Of a DNA stretch of 64,000 nucleotides, positions 32,225-43,648 are shown piece by piece; within the stretch, counting starts at the first letter, position 1, and every line of letters starts with the position of its first letter. This stretch comes from Magnolia sinica (lineage: Eukaryota > Streptophyta > Magnoliopsida > Magnoliales > Magnoliaceae). Both the position numbers and the translations under genes were made by a program. The stretch lies in NCBI RefSeq assembly GCF_029962835.1, contig NC_080588.1, positions 46,297,001 to 46,361,000 on the forward strand, read 5' to 3'. The notes below the pieces were generated by a model. The model saw only the letters and a program-made list of their open reading frames with translations. It was not told the DNA's origin and did not search any database.

Positions 32225-33830
32225 TGTAAGTGCTATGGTTTCTAGCTCCTATAATTGTTAAATTTTGTAGTGCTAAAACCGCTCTTGGAATCTGTGTCTT
32301 GTGTAGCTAATCTACATAATGAAGTTTGTGCATCTCTTAAGGACAAGGGTCTTTAGTTCAAAAACTTCAAAGGCAAGATTACTTGTTCATGTTCATGTAC
32401 AACATCAATTGTGAATTCAAGCCTTCAAGCTTCAAGAGCTCAAGATTCAAGACATTTCAAGTTCAAGCTTCTTAAAGTTACAAATTCAAGTCCCAATATA
32501 CTTTAAGATGAAGCTTCAAAAGGTTTCACGTTCAGGCGTCATCATGTGTAATGATCATAAGCTTCGCGAATTTCAAAGAACGACTATCAACTGAAGAAAA
32601 AGAAGTTTCGATGTTCATACATCATGTTTAAGGTATGAATGACCCTAGATTGACCATAAGGTAGGTCATTTTGAATACATAATTCAATTAAATCATTTTA
32701 TAAGTGAATAGACTGTTTCTCGACTAGTCTTGGACTCTATTCAACTAGTCCTAGCACTGGCACGACCAGTCCAAGAAATTTCTCGACCAGTCCTAAGTTT
32801 GTTACAAATTTTTAGAATTTTTTGTTAAGCCTCGACCAGTCCTGGAGACTTCTCGACCGGTCGTGTGAATAGTGCTTGACTCGTTCTCAACCAGTCCTAC
32901 AACATCGACTCAAAGTCCAGCAATTAAATCTGGTTCCACACAACTAGTCGTGCAGGGCATACGATCAGTCGTGGAATGGATTTCTCTTATCGTGCTCAAA
33001 ATTTTAAAAATTTGTTAGTCCAATGACCAATCGTGGTGTCCTCAGGACCAGTCGTGAATGCAATTTCTTCACTTATAAATAGAGCACGAATTTCAGAGAT
33101 TTTCATTCAATTCAAGCTAAATCAATACGCCACTCTGAGAGATAAGTTAGTGATCTTTTTAAGCTATATTGTGCTCATTTAATATTCTCTTTTATTAGCT
33201 TTCTTTGGATTTAATTTTGAATTTTCGCATTCCAATTTTATTTGAAAGAGGGATTGAAGTATTCCCATTTCTTGGAATCAAAATCAAATCAAGCTAGCCC
33301 AAGGTGCTTTAAATCTAAAATCAATTTAGAACCTAGAACCATTTCATAAGTGAGTTTGGACATTGAACTTCTACGTTGAACTTTTACTCCGATTTGGTTC
33401 TTTCGGGCTTAAAAAAAAAAGAGAATATCCAAGTATTTTACATTATTGTAAATTTCTATATTTTGGTTTCACTGAGATTGTGCCAGTAAAATTTCTTCAT
33501 TTTTGTTTGTCTGAGATGATCCAGAAAAGTCAGAGTATGGGGTTTTTGAATTGTGTAAGCCCACTTGAAAGACACAATTGTGAGGGTTTTAGGTGAACCT
33601 TGAAAACCTATTTTCATAATGAACACTAATATCCACTGTGTGAGGATATTAGGAGTGGAGTAATTGTGTGGCTGTTGTTTAACAATTAGTGTACACACAA
33701 GCAAACCACTATAATCTTTGGTCTTGTGGATTGATTATTTATTTCTTTTTGTGGATGATTGTAATTTCCCTTTTTACATTGTGGAGAATGTTGTAATTTC
33801 TTTTATGCAAGTGTGGAGAACGTTATAATA
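32225..33830 (+). mobile_element. 3' LTR of copia1, first part
   Basis: Starts TGTAAGTGCTATGG and follows the 5' LTR to about its position 1640, where the Athila element enters after the target duplication TAATA (33826-33830). It resumes at 45738. The CGACCAGTC cluster (32720-33060) is shorter than in the 5' LTR by ~45 bp. Confidence 0.93.
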
Positions 33831-35906
33831 TGTTCACTCCCCAAGTATAGGGTTGCGATGTAGTAATAAACTCGGTGAGACCGAGGTCGAATCCGAAGGG
33901 AATGATTCCTGTACGTAGTCTGAAACTAGGTAGAAATAGAACTAGCCTAAGATGAAATCTAAATTAAATATAAATTGATGAATAATGGTGAGAGATTAAT
34001 GTAAAACTTAAGAGAAATCAGAGATAAGAAACTAGGGATTCAGAGGATCCACTTGTAGAGATCAGGGAGATCTTATGCCTGCTTCAAAAATCATGGAAAT
34101 TAAACTGAACTTCCTCTGATAAAATTTTAAAGAGATGAAAAGTATATGAATTAGAATGGATTTCATCACCCAACCATGCCCAGAAAATAAAGAAAACAAT
34201 AGAATTAAACTAATTACCAACCAATCAACATGCTATGAAGGTTAGGAAGGGTACCGTCATCCGACCATGCCCAGGAGACGATGGTGAACAACAGGGCTTC
34301 CTGACATCATAAACATAAAAGGAAGGAACATGCTCAAAGCCATTGCAGACCCATTGTAATTTTAGTCACAACAGACCATTAAAAACTAAAAACACTCCCT
34401 TAAATAAACTATAATCAGTATCAGTTCAGTATGAATACAAAACACAAGCGAAAGAGTCCCCCATCACACTACAAGCTTCACCTCTTAGCCCTAACTAAGA
34501 GGTTTAGCCCCTCATGAATGGACTAATAACCTTAGGAGTCATAAGAGAAAAAAGAAAAAAGAAAAAGAAAAAAACAACAGCAAAGAAAATAAGGAAAAGA
34601 AAAAGACTTCTCCTTTCTCGCCCTGTCTTCATGCTAAAACTTCGATCGCTCAGCTCTCTCCTCTCTCTTTCTTTTATAATTGCTGGAGGTCGGTTGCAAG
34701 GAACCGACCTTGCTTTTGCTGAAAGAATCTGGAAACTCTCACGCGCCCCCTGTTACACAGCCACGCTCGCGGTTTCGCATGAAAGCCTGAGAAACTGCTC
34801 CCACTGGTCCTCCTTGCATCCCTCAAAAGGCGTTAAAATAGCTTCTCTTTGGACGGTTTTAGATGTACTTCAAGATGGACGGTCTGGATCATCAGTCCGA
34901 TCCTGACCATGATCAGCAAACGGCCCAAAATTTTCGGACGTCCGCAAACAAGGACCGCGTAACTCTTACGCTGGAACTTAGTAGGGTCCTCATTCAGGTT
35001 CTAATGAGAAATCCACGCCGTTCATTTGATTCCCAACGAAAAACTAGGCAAGAAAGGTGGGTTTTTTTCAAGTTTATAGTGGCCCATTGTACCGGATCCT
35101 CTTACCGTCTGTTTTGCTTTTGGACGATCAAAAACTGATCTCTGATGCCTTTTGAAACTTAGCCACCTAGGCCATAGTAAGAGGGCCTATGAGATTCCAA
35201 TGGACGGTCTAGATTGGACCGTCGAATCAAGATGGTGGCCCACTGCACCCAACCGCAACTCTTTGTTGCCGTGAAAAATGAAATTTTCCGTTTTTAATAA
35301 GAGAAGTCGGGTCGGCGCCCGACTTGGTTTTTCGGTGTTTAGCGAGTGCACTTGTGCCATGTGCACTGGAAATGCCAGTTGGATCCACTTGTGCTGTTTA
35401 TGAAGTATCCAATCCGACCATCTGTTTTGTCACCTCATTTAACACATTTAGTCAAAAAATTAAGTATATCCAGATTTCAGGCGGGCCCCAAATCATGATT
35501 TTAGGGGCTGATCTAGCCGTTGGGCCACTTTCACATGGATCCAAGGGCTCAAATTTTATGTGTACGGTTAATTTATGTTCTTCGGGTCCTGTATGAAGTT
35601 TCGAGTCAATCAGATGGTGGGAACCCTGTGATCTTGTATTCTAGACATTTTTCAGGCCTGTTCGGAGTGAGTGGCTGTAATTTCTCTGATCTCTGGTGTG
35701 TAAATCCTTGATCTTAGTCCCATGAAGTCCCGTCCACTGCCTTAGTGATGCGAGCGAGTTAAATCCATATTTTTAGTGTCCTTTCCAATCCACGCTCATA
35801 GATTCACCTTGCATCACAACATGATTAAAATAAAGCGTTAAACAGTATCATGCTCGTAAATCTAGATAATAAGTGGGGTCTAATATGCAATATTTGACCC
35901 TTAAAA
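33831..35906 (-). mobile_element. 3' LTR of the Athila-like element
   Basis: It matches 43649-45732 base by base with scattered changes. On the plus strand it runs TGTTCACTCCCC...TTGACCCTTAAAA, with the last CA changed to AA. ORFs inside (34514-34906 and others) also appear in the other LTR and are not supported as genes. Confidence 0.93.
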
Positions 35907-35918
35907 CAACTCCCAACC
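35907..35918 (-). promoter_or_regulatory. polypurine tract of the Athila-like element
   Basis: On the minus strand GGTTGGGAGTTG lies directly before the 3' LTR. It is a plausible but imperfect purine tract. Confidence 0.6.
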
Positions 35919-37535
35919 AGCATCTTGCTAGTCCCGAGCAAAGTATGCGAAAAATAAGTTTAAGAATTACGAGACAATTCTTGTGAAACCGAGTGATATT
36001 TTGAAAAATGATTCAGATACGAAAAATCTAAGATTCATGAATGTTGGGCATTACCATCTCCTGGACTCGAGCGCACGATAACTTCATAGTCGAGTTCAAA
36101 GTATTAATCCATCAATCAGAACAATTCTAAACATTAAGTTCCATGGGTGTATAGTCTAATCTCAACTTATCATCATTAAAATTCACTTCTCTATTTCAGG
36201 ATATTATTGGTAACTAACAAGAGAATTTATGATAACCAAAACTTGCCTCACAGATCATCTTTTCATTCCTCCAGCTTTTGATTTTTCCATTAAAAGTAAC
36301 GCCAAGAAGGAGAATCAAATCCTCACCTATAGGGAGCAAACCTATAGTGAAGACTGTATACCCAGCCCTTTTCACATATCATCCTTGGGGAATTAAATCT
36401 ACACCTATAGGGAGCAAACCTATGGTGAAGATTATTCACCCAACCCTTTCCAATTGTGTGTTTTTTTTTTGTTTTTTTTTTCAATTGATCATGACAGGCA
36501 AATTTTCCAAGCCGGTTCCTTACATGCTTAATGATTACTAAGTTAACCCTTCAATATCAAACTGAAACCTTAATGTGAAAGCGAGATGTGACATGTGAAA
36601 TTATGACTTAATCAATGTTTACAATTTTTAATTCTGGATTAACAATTCAAACTTAATTATGAAATCTAAAAGATACTGAATCTAAGAGTCATAAATTACC
36701 AACATTACGTATCTCGAAATTCTAAGGGCCTTAGATGACCGTCAAAATCAGTTCGAATTCACAAGAAATTCAAAAAAAATTAAAAATTTTCACAATTTTT
36801 GCTCAAGACCAAGAAAACACTGATTAGGAAACCTAATCTCCCACCCCCAACTTAAAATCTACATTGTCCTCAATGTAAAAGAAATAAGCATGCAATGCAC
36901 ATGGGACAACGAAAATATAAGAGGAGTGATGGAAAGATAGTACCTAGACGAAAGAATCAAGAGGCTTTCCAAAGATATCTACATAAGAGCGGGTCAGCAC
37001 AAAAGAGAAACCAACAGAAGTAAAATAAAAATAACAAAAATAAAATCCTACCTACACCACTTTCACAGGTGCTCTCGATTGCATTTAGCGGATGCAACAA
37101 GCCTTTAAACCCCTAGGTTGCCCCTAGTGGACAAGTTGTAGTCTCGTGAGGGTTTTCAGTAATGTTACCCACAAACATTGAACTAACTAACTAGGAAAAT
37201 GAAATGGAATAAAAAGCTGGGTTGGCTCCCAGGAGCGCTAAGTTTACCATTTATCCTAAAACAGCATAAAGGAAACTACCCTAGTCCTATGAAAATAGAA
37301 AACCTACCTATACCTCCATCAGACTAGGAAATCAATCCTGGTAAACTGGATCAGTCAGAGGTATGGACATGTCCTCTGAATCAAATTTCTCAACAAATGG
37401 CTTTAAGCGATATCCATTTACTTTAAACTCCTTGCCATTGTCAGGATCTCTTATCTCAATGGCCTCATGAGGATACGCAGTGACCACAATGTAAGGGCCA
37501 GTCCAACGAGATCGAAGCTTACCTGGAAAGAGATG
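35919..37535 (-). other. Athila-like 3' spacer without an env-like ORF
   Basis: Between the integrase end and the 3' LTR are 1.6 kb with no credible ORF. Many Athila elements have an env-like ORF here, so it is either lost or never present. A 78-bp tandem duplication with CACCTATAGGGAGCAAACCT starts at 36324 and 36402. Confidence 0.6.
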
Positions 37536-38570
37536 TCATCGAGAATTATATAAAAGGACTTTCTGACCAGGTGTGAATGATTTCTGTAGAATACGTTGGT
37601 CATGAAACACCTTCATTCTGTTCTTATAAATTCTCGAGTTCTCGTATGCATCGTTTCGGATTTCTTCGAGTTCATTCAACTGAAGTTTGCATAGCGAGCC
37701 AGCGTTGTCCAGATTGAAATTCAATTTTTTTATTACCCAGTAGGCTCTATGTTCAAACTCCACAGGTAAGTGGCAAGCCTTCCCATAGACAAGTCTAAAG
37801 GGAGACATTCCAAAAGGGGTTTTAAACGCAGTAAGGTAAGCCCATAAGGCATCAGTCAATCGGATTGACCAATCCTTACGGTCAGGGTTAACCATTTTCT
37901 CTAAAATGTGTTTGATCTCCCTATTGGAAATCTCAACTTACCCACTTGTCTGTGGGTGATATGGGGTGCTCACCTTATGAGAGATATCATATTTCTTCAT
38001 TAAACTCTCGAATGGCCTATTACAAAAGTGTGAGCCCCCATCACTAATGATAGCTCGAGGCGTTCTGAATCGGGAAAGGATGTTCTCTTTTAGGAATTTA
38101 ATGACCGTGCGATGGTCGTTATTGCGACACGGAATCGCTTCAACCCATTTAGTGACATAGTCTGCAGCGAGCAAAATATATAGATTTTCGAAAGATTGTG
38201 GGAATGGTCCCATGAAATCAATGCCCTAACAATCAAATGCTTCTATGATAAGGATGGGATTCAAAGGCATCATGTTTCGACGAGACAATGCTCCCAATTT
38301 CTGATAACGCTCACAAGCCTTGCAAAATTCATGAGTGTCCCTGAACATAGTGGGCCAATAAAAGCCACACTGCAAAATCTTGGCTGTGGTCTTTTTAGCA
38401 GAAGAGTGACCACCATAGGCTTGTGAGTGATTAAAGGAGATGACACTCTGATGCTCATCGTCTGGCACACATCTCCTTAGGATCTAGTCTGGGCAATATT
38501 TAAACAAATATGGATCGTCCCAGAAAAGTTGCGCACCTCGGTAAAGAATTTCTTCTTATCTTGTACAGTC
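37536..38570 (-). pseudogene. Athila-like integrase
   Basis: Reading the minus strand from 38570: after a frameshift at the RNase H end come LFWDDPYLFKYCPD, the zinc-binding H2C2 region (YGGHSSAKKTTAKILQCGFY, then CKACERYQKLG) and the catalytic core. The core has DYVTKWVEAIPC, AIISDGGSHFCNRPFE and [16 protein letters not shown], with the D,D,E positions recognisable. It ends with [39 protein letters not shown] and [13 protein letters not shown]. In-frame stops occur near 38483, 38224, 37936 and 37535, all in the same frame. Each could be one base change. The H2C2 and core order is standard for Ty3 integrases. Confidence 0.92.
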
Positions 38571-38572
38571 CA

Positions 38573-40912
38573 CTATGCCGGTATGGAACTTGTGGCTAGA
38601 TAATTAGCAATATCAGCGAACCAAGGTGAATGAGAGACTCTAAACAGTTGTTCATCAGGAAACATGTCATTGATATGGGTCACCTCAAGGGAATCAGAGG
38701 TATTAAGGCGAGAAAGGTGGTCGGCCACTACGTTCTCTACTCCCTTTTTATCTTTAATCTCCAAATCAAACTCTTGGAGTAGAAGGATCCATCGTATCAG
38801 GCGGGGCTTAGAATCATTCTTAGAAAGAAGATACTTAAGTGCTGCATGATCTGTGTAGATAATGATCTTGGATCTGATCAAGTAGGACCTAAATTTGTCC
38901 AAGGTGAACACTACGGCTAAGAGTTCCTTTTTCGTAGTCGAGTAGTTCACTTGGGCAGGATTTAAAGTCCTACTCGCGTAATGAATGACGTAGGGCCTCT
39001 TATCTTTTCTCTGACCTAGAATTGCTCCAAGAGAATAATCAGAAGCATTGCACATAAGTTCAAAAGGAATGCTCCAGTCGGGTGGTTGTATGATGGGTGC
39101 ACTAGTCAACATGCCCTTAAGCTTAGTAAAAGCTTCCTGACATAGCTCAGTCCACTCGTATGGTGCATCCTTTTGAAGTAGATTACATAAAGGACGAGAG
39201 ATGAGACTAAAGTCCTTTATGAATCTTCTGTAAAACCCAGTGGGTCCTAAGAAAGATCGAACGTCCCGTATGTTCTTGGGTGGAGTTAGGTTAGAGATAA
39301 GATCAATTTTTGCCTTATCCACCTCGATTCCTTTGGACGAGATAATATGTCCAAGGACAATTTCCTTATGAACCATGAAATGACACTTCTCCCAATTAAG
39401 TATCAAGTTCTTTTCTTCACATCTTTTCAGCACACATTTAAGACTATATAAGCACTCGCTAAAAGATGAACCGAAAACAGAGAAATCGTCCATGAAGACC
39501 TCTAAATATTTCCCCACCATGTCAGAAAAGATACTTATCATACATCGCTGAAAGGTGGCAGGGGCATTACATAATCCAAATGGCATCCTTCTGTAGGTAA
39601 AGGTGTCGTAGGGACATGTAAATGTGGTCTTTTCCTGATCCTTAGGAGCGATTTCAATCTGATAGTAGCTCGAATACCCGTCAAGGAAACAGTAATAGGA
39701 ATGACCAGCTAGCCTTTCCAAGATTTGATCAATGAAGGGTAAAGGAAAGTGGTCCTTCCTCGTGACGGTATTCAGCTTCCTGTAGTCAATGCACATTCTC
39801 CAACCAGTAGTAACTCTTGTTGTTACGAGTTCATTATTGGCATTGGCTACGATGGTGATCCCGGACTTCTTAGGAACCACCTGAGTTGGACTCACCCATT
39901 GACTATCGGATATGGGGTATATGATACTCACATCCAATAGTTTAAGAACCTCGGCCTTAACCACTTCCCTCATGTTTGGATTTAGTCTACGTTGTGATTG
40001 CCGAGCGATCTTCGCATTATCCTCAAGATATATGCGGTGAGTACAAATCGAGGGGTCGATTCCCTTGAGGTCCGCTATCGTCCATTCAAGGGTTCCCTTA
40101 TACTCAATGAGAGTAGATATAAGCATACTCTCTTGTTCTTTCTCCAGGTGGGTAGAGATCACCACCGGGTATGTCTCATCTTGACCTAAATAGACATATT
40201 TCAAATCAGAGGGCAAAGGTTTTAGGTCAAGCTTCGGCGGCTTGAGGTTAGACGGCAAAGGCACTACATCAGTTTGGGGCAACTCTTCAAATTGTGGCTT
40301 ACACCGGTTAACTTCAAGTACCGGTGCAGTATCAAGCAAGACACACGTCTCCCTAATCATGTCATCATCAAAATCATGGGAGTGGGCCAAGCACGTCTCT
40401 AGAGGGTCAGAGGATAAGGTCAAAGGTGTCATATCTTCCACTAAAGAGTCAATCACGTTAATGTCGTGGAAATCGTCATGATCCTCTAAGTTTTTGCCGT
40501 TATTGAAAAAGATGTTTGACTCCAATGTCATATTCCCAAAGGACATAGTCATGACACCATTCTTGCAATTGATAATTGCGTTTGAAGTGGCAAGGAATGG
40601 GTAACTAAGAATGACGGGAATCTGAGTGCTCATGTTATTGATAGGTTCGGTGTCCAGGATGATAAAATCTACAGGGTAGTAAAATCTATCAACTTGGACC
40701 AACACATCCTTAATTATCCCTCTTGATACACGAACAGAGCAATCAGCAAGTTGTAGAGTGGTTAGGGTAGGTTTTAATTCACCTAAACCTAACTGGTTGT
40801 ATACCGAGTAGGGAATCAGGTTGACGCTTGCTCCTAAGTCAAGAAGTGCATGATCAATTCGATGGTTCCCGATTACACATGATATGGTTGGGCTACCGGG
40901 ATCTTTGAATTT
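38573..40912 (-). pseudogene. pol: Athila-like protease, reverse transcriptase and RNase H (780 open codons)
   Basis: An uninterrupted frame of 780 codons. It opens with the aspartic protease region: DHALLDLGASVNLIPYSVYN near 40840, then VDFIILDTEP. RT follows: GWRMCIDYRKLNTVTRKDHF, PLPFIDQILERLAGHSYYCF, MPFGLCNAPATFQRCM and the catalytic VFMDDFSVFG near 39480. The connection region and RNase H come next: FELMCNASDYSLGAILGQR (the usual CDAS is CNAS here), STTKKELLAVVFTLDKFRSY, YTDHAALKYLLSKNDSKPRL and VADHLSRL. The frame ends at a stop where 'IPxEW' is expected, just before the integrase. The first catalytic RNase H Asp appears changed to Asn, so activity is doubtful even though the frame is open. 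Confidence 0.94.
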
Positions 40913-40924
40913 CTATGGCACGTC

Positions 40925-42722
40925 TTACTTTAGGATGACACTCACTTTCTCGGTCAAGAAGATCTTCTTTTGAATACTCTGCCGTCGTTTGGTCGTGCAT
41001 AAGTCTTTCAGGAATTTGGCATATGAAGGTATCTGTTTTACGACATCAAGTAGAGGAATGTTGACTTTCACTTGTTTCAATATCTCTAGGATATCCTGAG
41101 AGTTAGAGAGAGGTTTAGGTGCGACCAACCGTTGGGTAAATGGAGCAACTGGTTTTTCTAGAAGTTCTGGTTCTAATTTTTTTGGGGCCTCACTAGATCC
41201 ATTATTGTTGTCCTCTTCTAGTTCTTGAGGCTTTTTGGGCCTAACCGGAAGGGTTTTATCAATGATCTTCCCACTCCTAAGAGTGGTGATGGATTTAGCG
41301 TGCCCCATTTGATTTGAAGAGCTGGGATCACTTATCTCGTATTGCGGTTTAGGATTGGGACCGGTTGTGCACGAAACATCCCCTTTTCTATAACCGTTAT
41401 ACGTGAATCCATCTTTTGCATAAAGTCTCGCATTTCCTGGGTCAACTCTTGCATGGAATTTTAAAACGGTTCTTCATGAGGTTTCCCCTTATTTAGATTT
41501 TGATTGAAGAAACCTTGAGGGGTAGCAGTTTGTCCATTTCTCCAACCAAAGTTTGGATGATTTTTCCAACCAGGATTGTACGTATTAGAGGTTGGTCCAT
41601 TGAAAGGTCTTTGATAATTATTTACGGCATTGGATTGTTCATTCAACACTTCTCGAAAGGTGGGTATCGTAGGACAATTTTTAGTTGTATGAATGTTGCA
41701 ATCACATATGCCGCAAACACTTTCATTAACCTTATCCTTCTTTCCTTCCATGACCTCAACTTTTCTTATGAGCGTAGTCACTTTATACTTGAGATCATCC
41801 TCTTCTTTCAAGAGATACAATCCACCTTTGTCCTTAGATTGAGTCGGCCTAGACGTGGTGTTCGATTTTGGGTAATAGTCCTATGATTGTGTTTTTTCAG
41901 CAAGACTATCGAGGTAATCCCATACCTCGTCAACATTTTTATTAATGAATTCTCCATTATACATTGTCTCGACCATTTGGCGCATGGAAGAAGTCAGTCC
42001 ATCGTAGAAAAAATTTGTGATGCGCCACGTTTTAAAGCCGTGTTGTGGGCATGAACTGACCAAATCCTTGAACCTTTCCCAACATTGGTAAAATGTTTCA
42101 TCCTCCTTTTGGGTGAAGTTCATGACTGCTTTTCTAAGGGTAATCGTTTTATGATGTGGAAAAAATTTCTTTATAAATTCCTTTTGCATATCATTCCATG
42201 TGCCAATGGATCTAGGACGCAGTGAATGTAACCACGTCTTAGCCTTCTTCTTCAAGGAAAAGGAAAGAGTTTCAGCCTGACTGTGTCCTCAGACACATTT
42301 TAAAAATATAAAGTGGCTATGATCTCATCAAACTCTTTCAAATGTAGATATGGTTCTTCAGATTCAATCCCATGGAACTTAGGAAGGAGTTGGATAACCC
42401 CTGGCTTGATGTCAATATGTCCTGTATTTTCAGGAAAAATCATGCATGAGGGAGTACTCACCCCCGCTGGTTGTAAATAATCTCGTAAAGTATGAGGCGG
42501 GGGTGCTTGATGCACCTCATTCTCATCCTGAATGTCCTCCACCCTAGGTTGAGGTAGAAGAGGTTGGTTTTCAGCCATCACTTCAATTAACTCAGGGGAT
42601 TTCGAGTGGTGTCTAGTCCTACGATGGATAGTTAACCCCTCAACCAATCCTCCTTCAGTCAAGAGACGGCGAGTGTTGTCACGGGCCCACTTGGGCATGA
42701 AACACTCGCAGCCCTCAATCAA
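40925..42722 (-). pseudogene. gag: Athila-like gag
   Basis: The gag is spread over three frames. 42722-42300 has an N-terminal region with a Pro/Gln-rich part and PGVIQLLPKFHGIESEEPYL. 42255-41881 has the Retrotrans_gag core with KAKTWLHSLRPRSIGTWNDM, FIKKFFPHHKT and EDETFYQCWERFKDLVSSCP. 41820-41461 contains one zinc-knuckle-like CGICDCNIHTTKNC with imperfect spacing, then an Asn/Gly/Pro-rich PGWKNHPNFGWRN. 41308-40925 is the linker to protease with ITTLRSGKIIDKTLP, a phrase common in Athila. At least two frameshifts and several stops separate the pieces. Confidence 0.88.
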
Positions 42723-43624
42723 ATTCGAAACCTAATCCTAAGAAAGGAAAAGAAAATCTAGAAAGAAAGAGAGGGTTGGAAAGAAGTTACCAAATTGGAG
42801 TCCCTAAGTTAAAAACCTGCAAAAGAAAACAAAACAAGTCAGTTTCTAAAGAGAAGGTCTAAAATTAAAAAATCCTTAAAAAGAAAGATAGAAGTAAACT
42901 AGTTTCTAAAAGAAGAAATTCTTAAAAGAAAGTGAAAATTTAAAATAAATTAGGAAAGTCCTAAACTAGTAAGTAAGTTACTAAAAGAGATCTAAAAAAT
43001 AGAAAGTAGAGAAAGAGCTTACTGAATTAGAAATTTCTATCTTAAAAGCCTAAAAAATTGAAAAGTTAGTTTCTAAACAAAAATTCTACAAGTAGAAAAT
43101 TTCTAAAAATAAATTAGGAAACAAAGTTAGATTCTAAAAGAGTTAGAATTGGAAAGTTACTAAAAATAAAAATAGAAAGTTAGTTTTTAAAAAGGAAAGT
43201 TCCAGAATTGGAAAGTTTCAAAAATAGAAAATATAAATCTAATATTAGAAAGTTTCTAAAAATAAAATAAAGGAAAGATGAGATAGTTTCTAAAATTAGA
43301 AAGAATTTCTAAAAAGGGAAATAACTAACCTAGTTTCTAAAAACAGAAAAGGAAAGTTTTTAAAAATAAACTATTTCCTAAAAATAGGAAAGTTCCAGAA
43401 TTAGAAATTTTCTAAAATTCAAATCCTAATTCTAAAAATAGAAAAAGTAGAGGAATTAGAAAGGGATTACCAATTTAGAAGTTTATGTCAGGATCCTATA
43501 AAACAGAAAAATAAGTTAGTTTCTAGAAATCAAATAGAGATAAAAATCTAAAACTAAGGTTAGTAAAATTCTAATCTTAAACTAATCCTAAAACCAATTA
43601 ATTTCAAAGAATCGTAGCCGTCAG
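42723..43624 (-). repeat. Athila-like leader with A/T-rich purine repeats
   Basis: About 0.9 kb between the primer site and gag is made mainly of imperfect repeats of GAAAGTTTCTAAAAATAGAA-type sequence (plus-strand view), densest at 42880-43560. No ORF. It is the 5' untranslated leader. Confidence 0.7.
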
Positions 43625-43642
43625 TCCTCGGCAACGGTACCA
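43625..43642 (-). promoter_or_regulatory. primer-binding site of the Athila-like element (tRNA-Asp type)
   Basis: On the minus strand TGGTACCGTTGCCGAGGA, six bases after the 5' LTR. It equals the tRNA-Asp-complementary TGGCGCCGTTGCCGGGGA except at two bases, as is usual for Athila. Confidence 0.88.
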
Positions 43643-43648
43643 AAAACT

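Noticed and set aside
34514..35711. ORFs in the left Athila LTR (130, 91, 90 and 63 codons)
   Set aside because: Near-identical ORFs occur in the other LTR at 44332-45537, with frame-breaking differences. They show no domain and are LTR by-products.
41500..41886. 128-codon plus-strand ORF
   Set aside because: It is the shadow of the Athila gag zinc-knuckle region on the minus strand.
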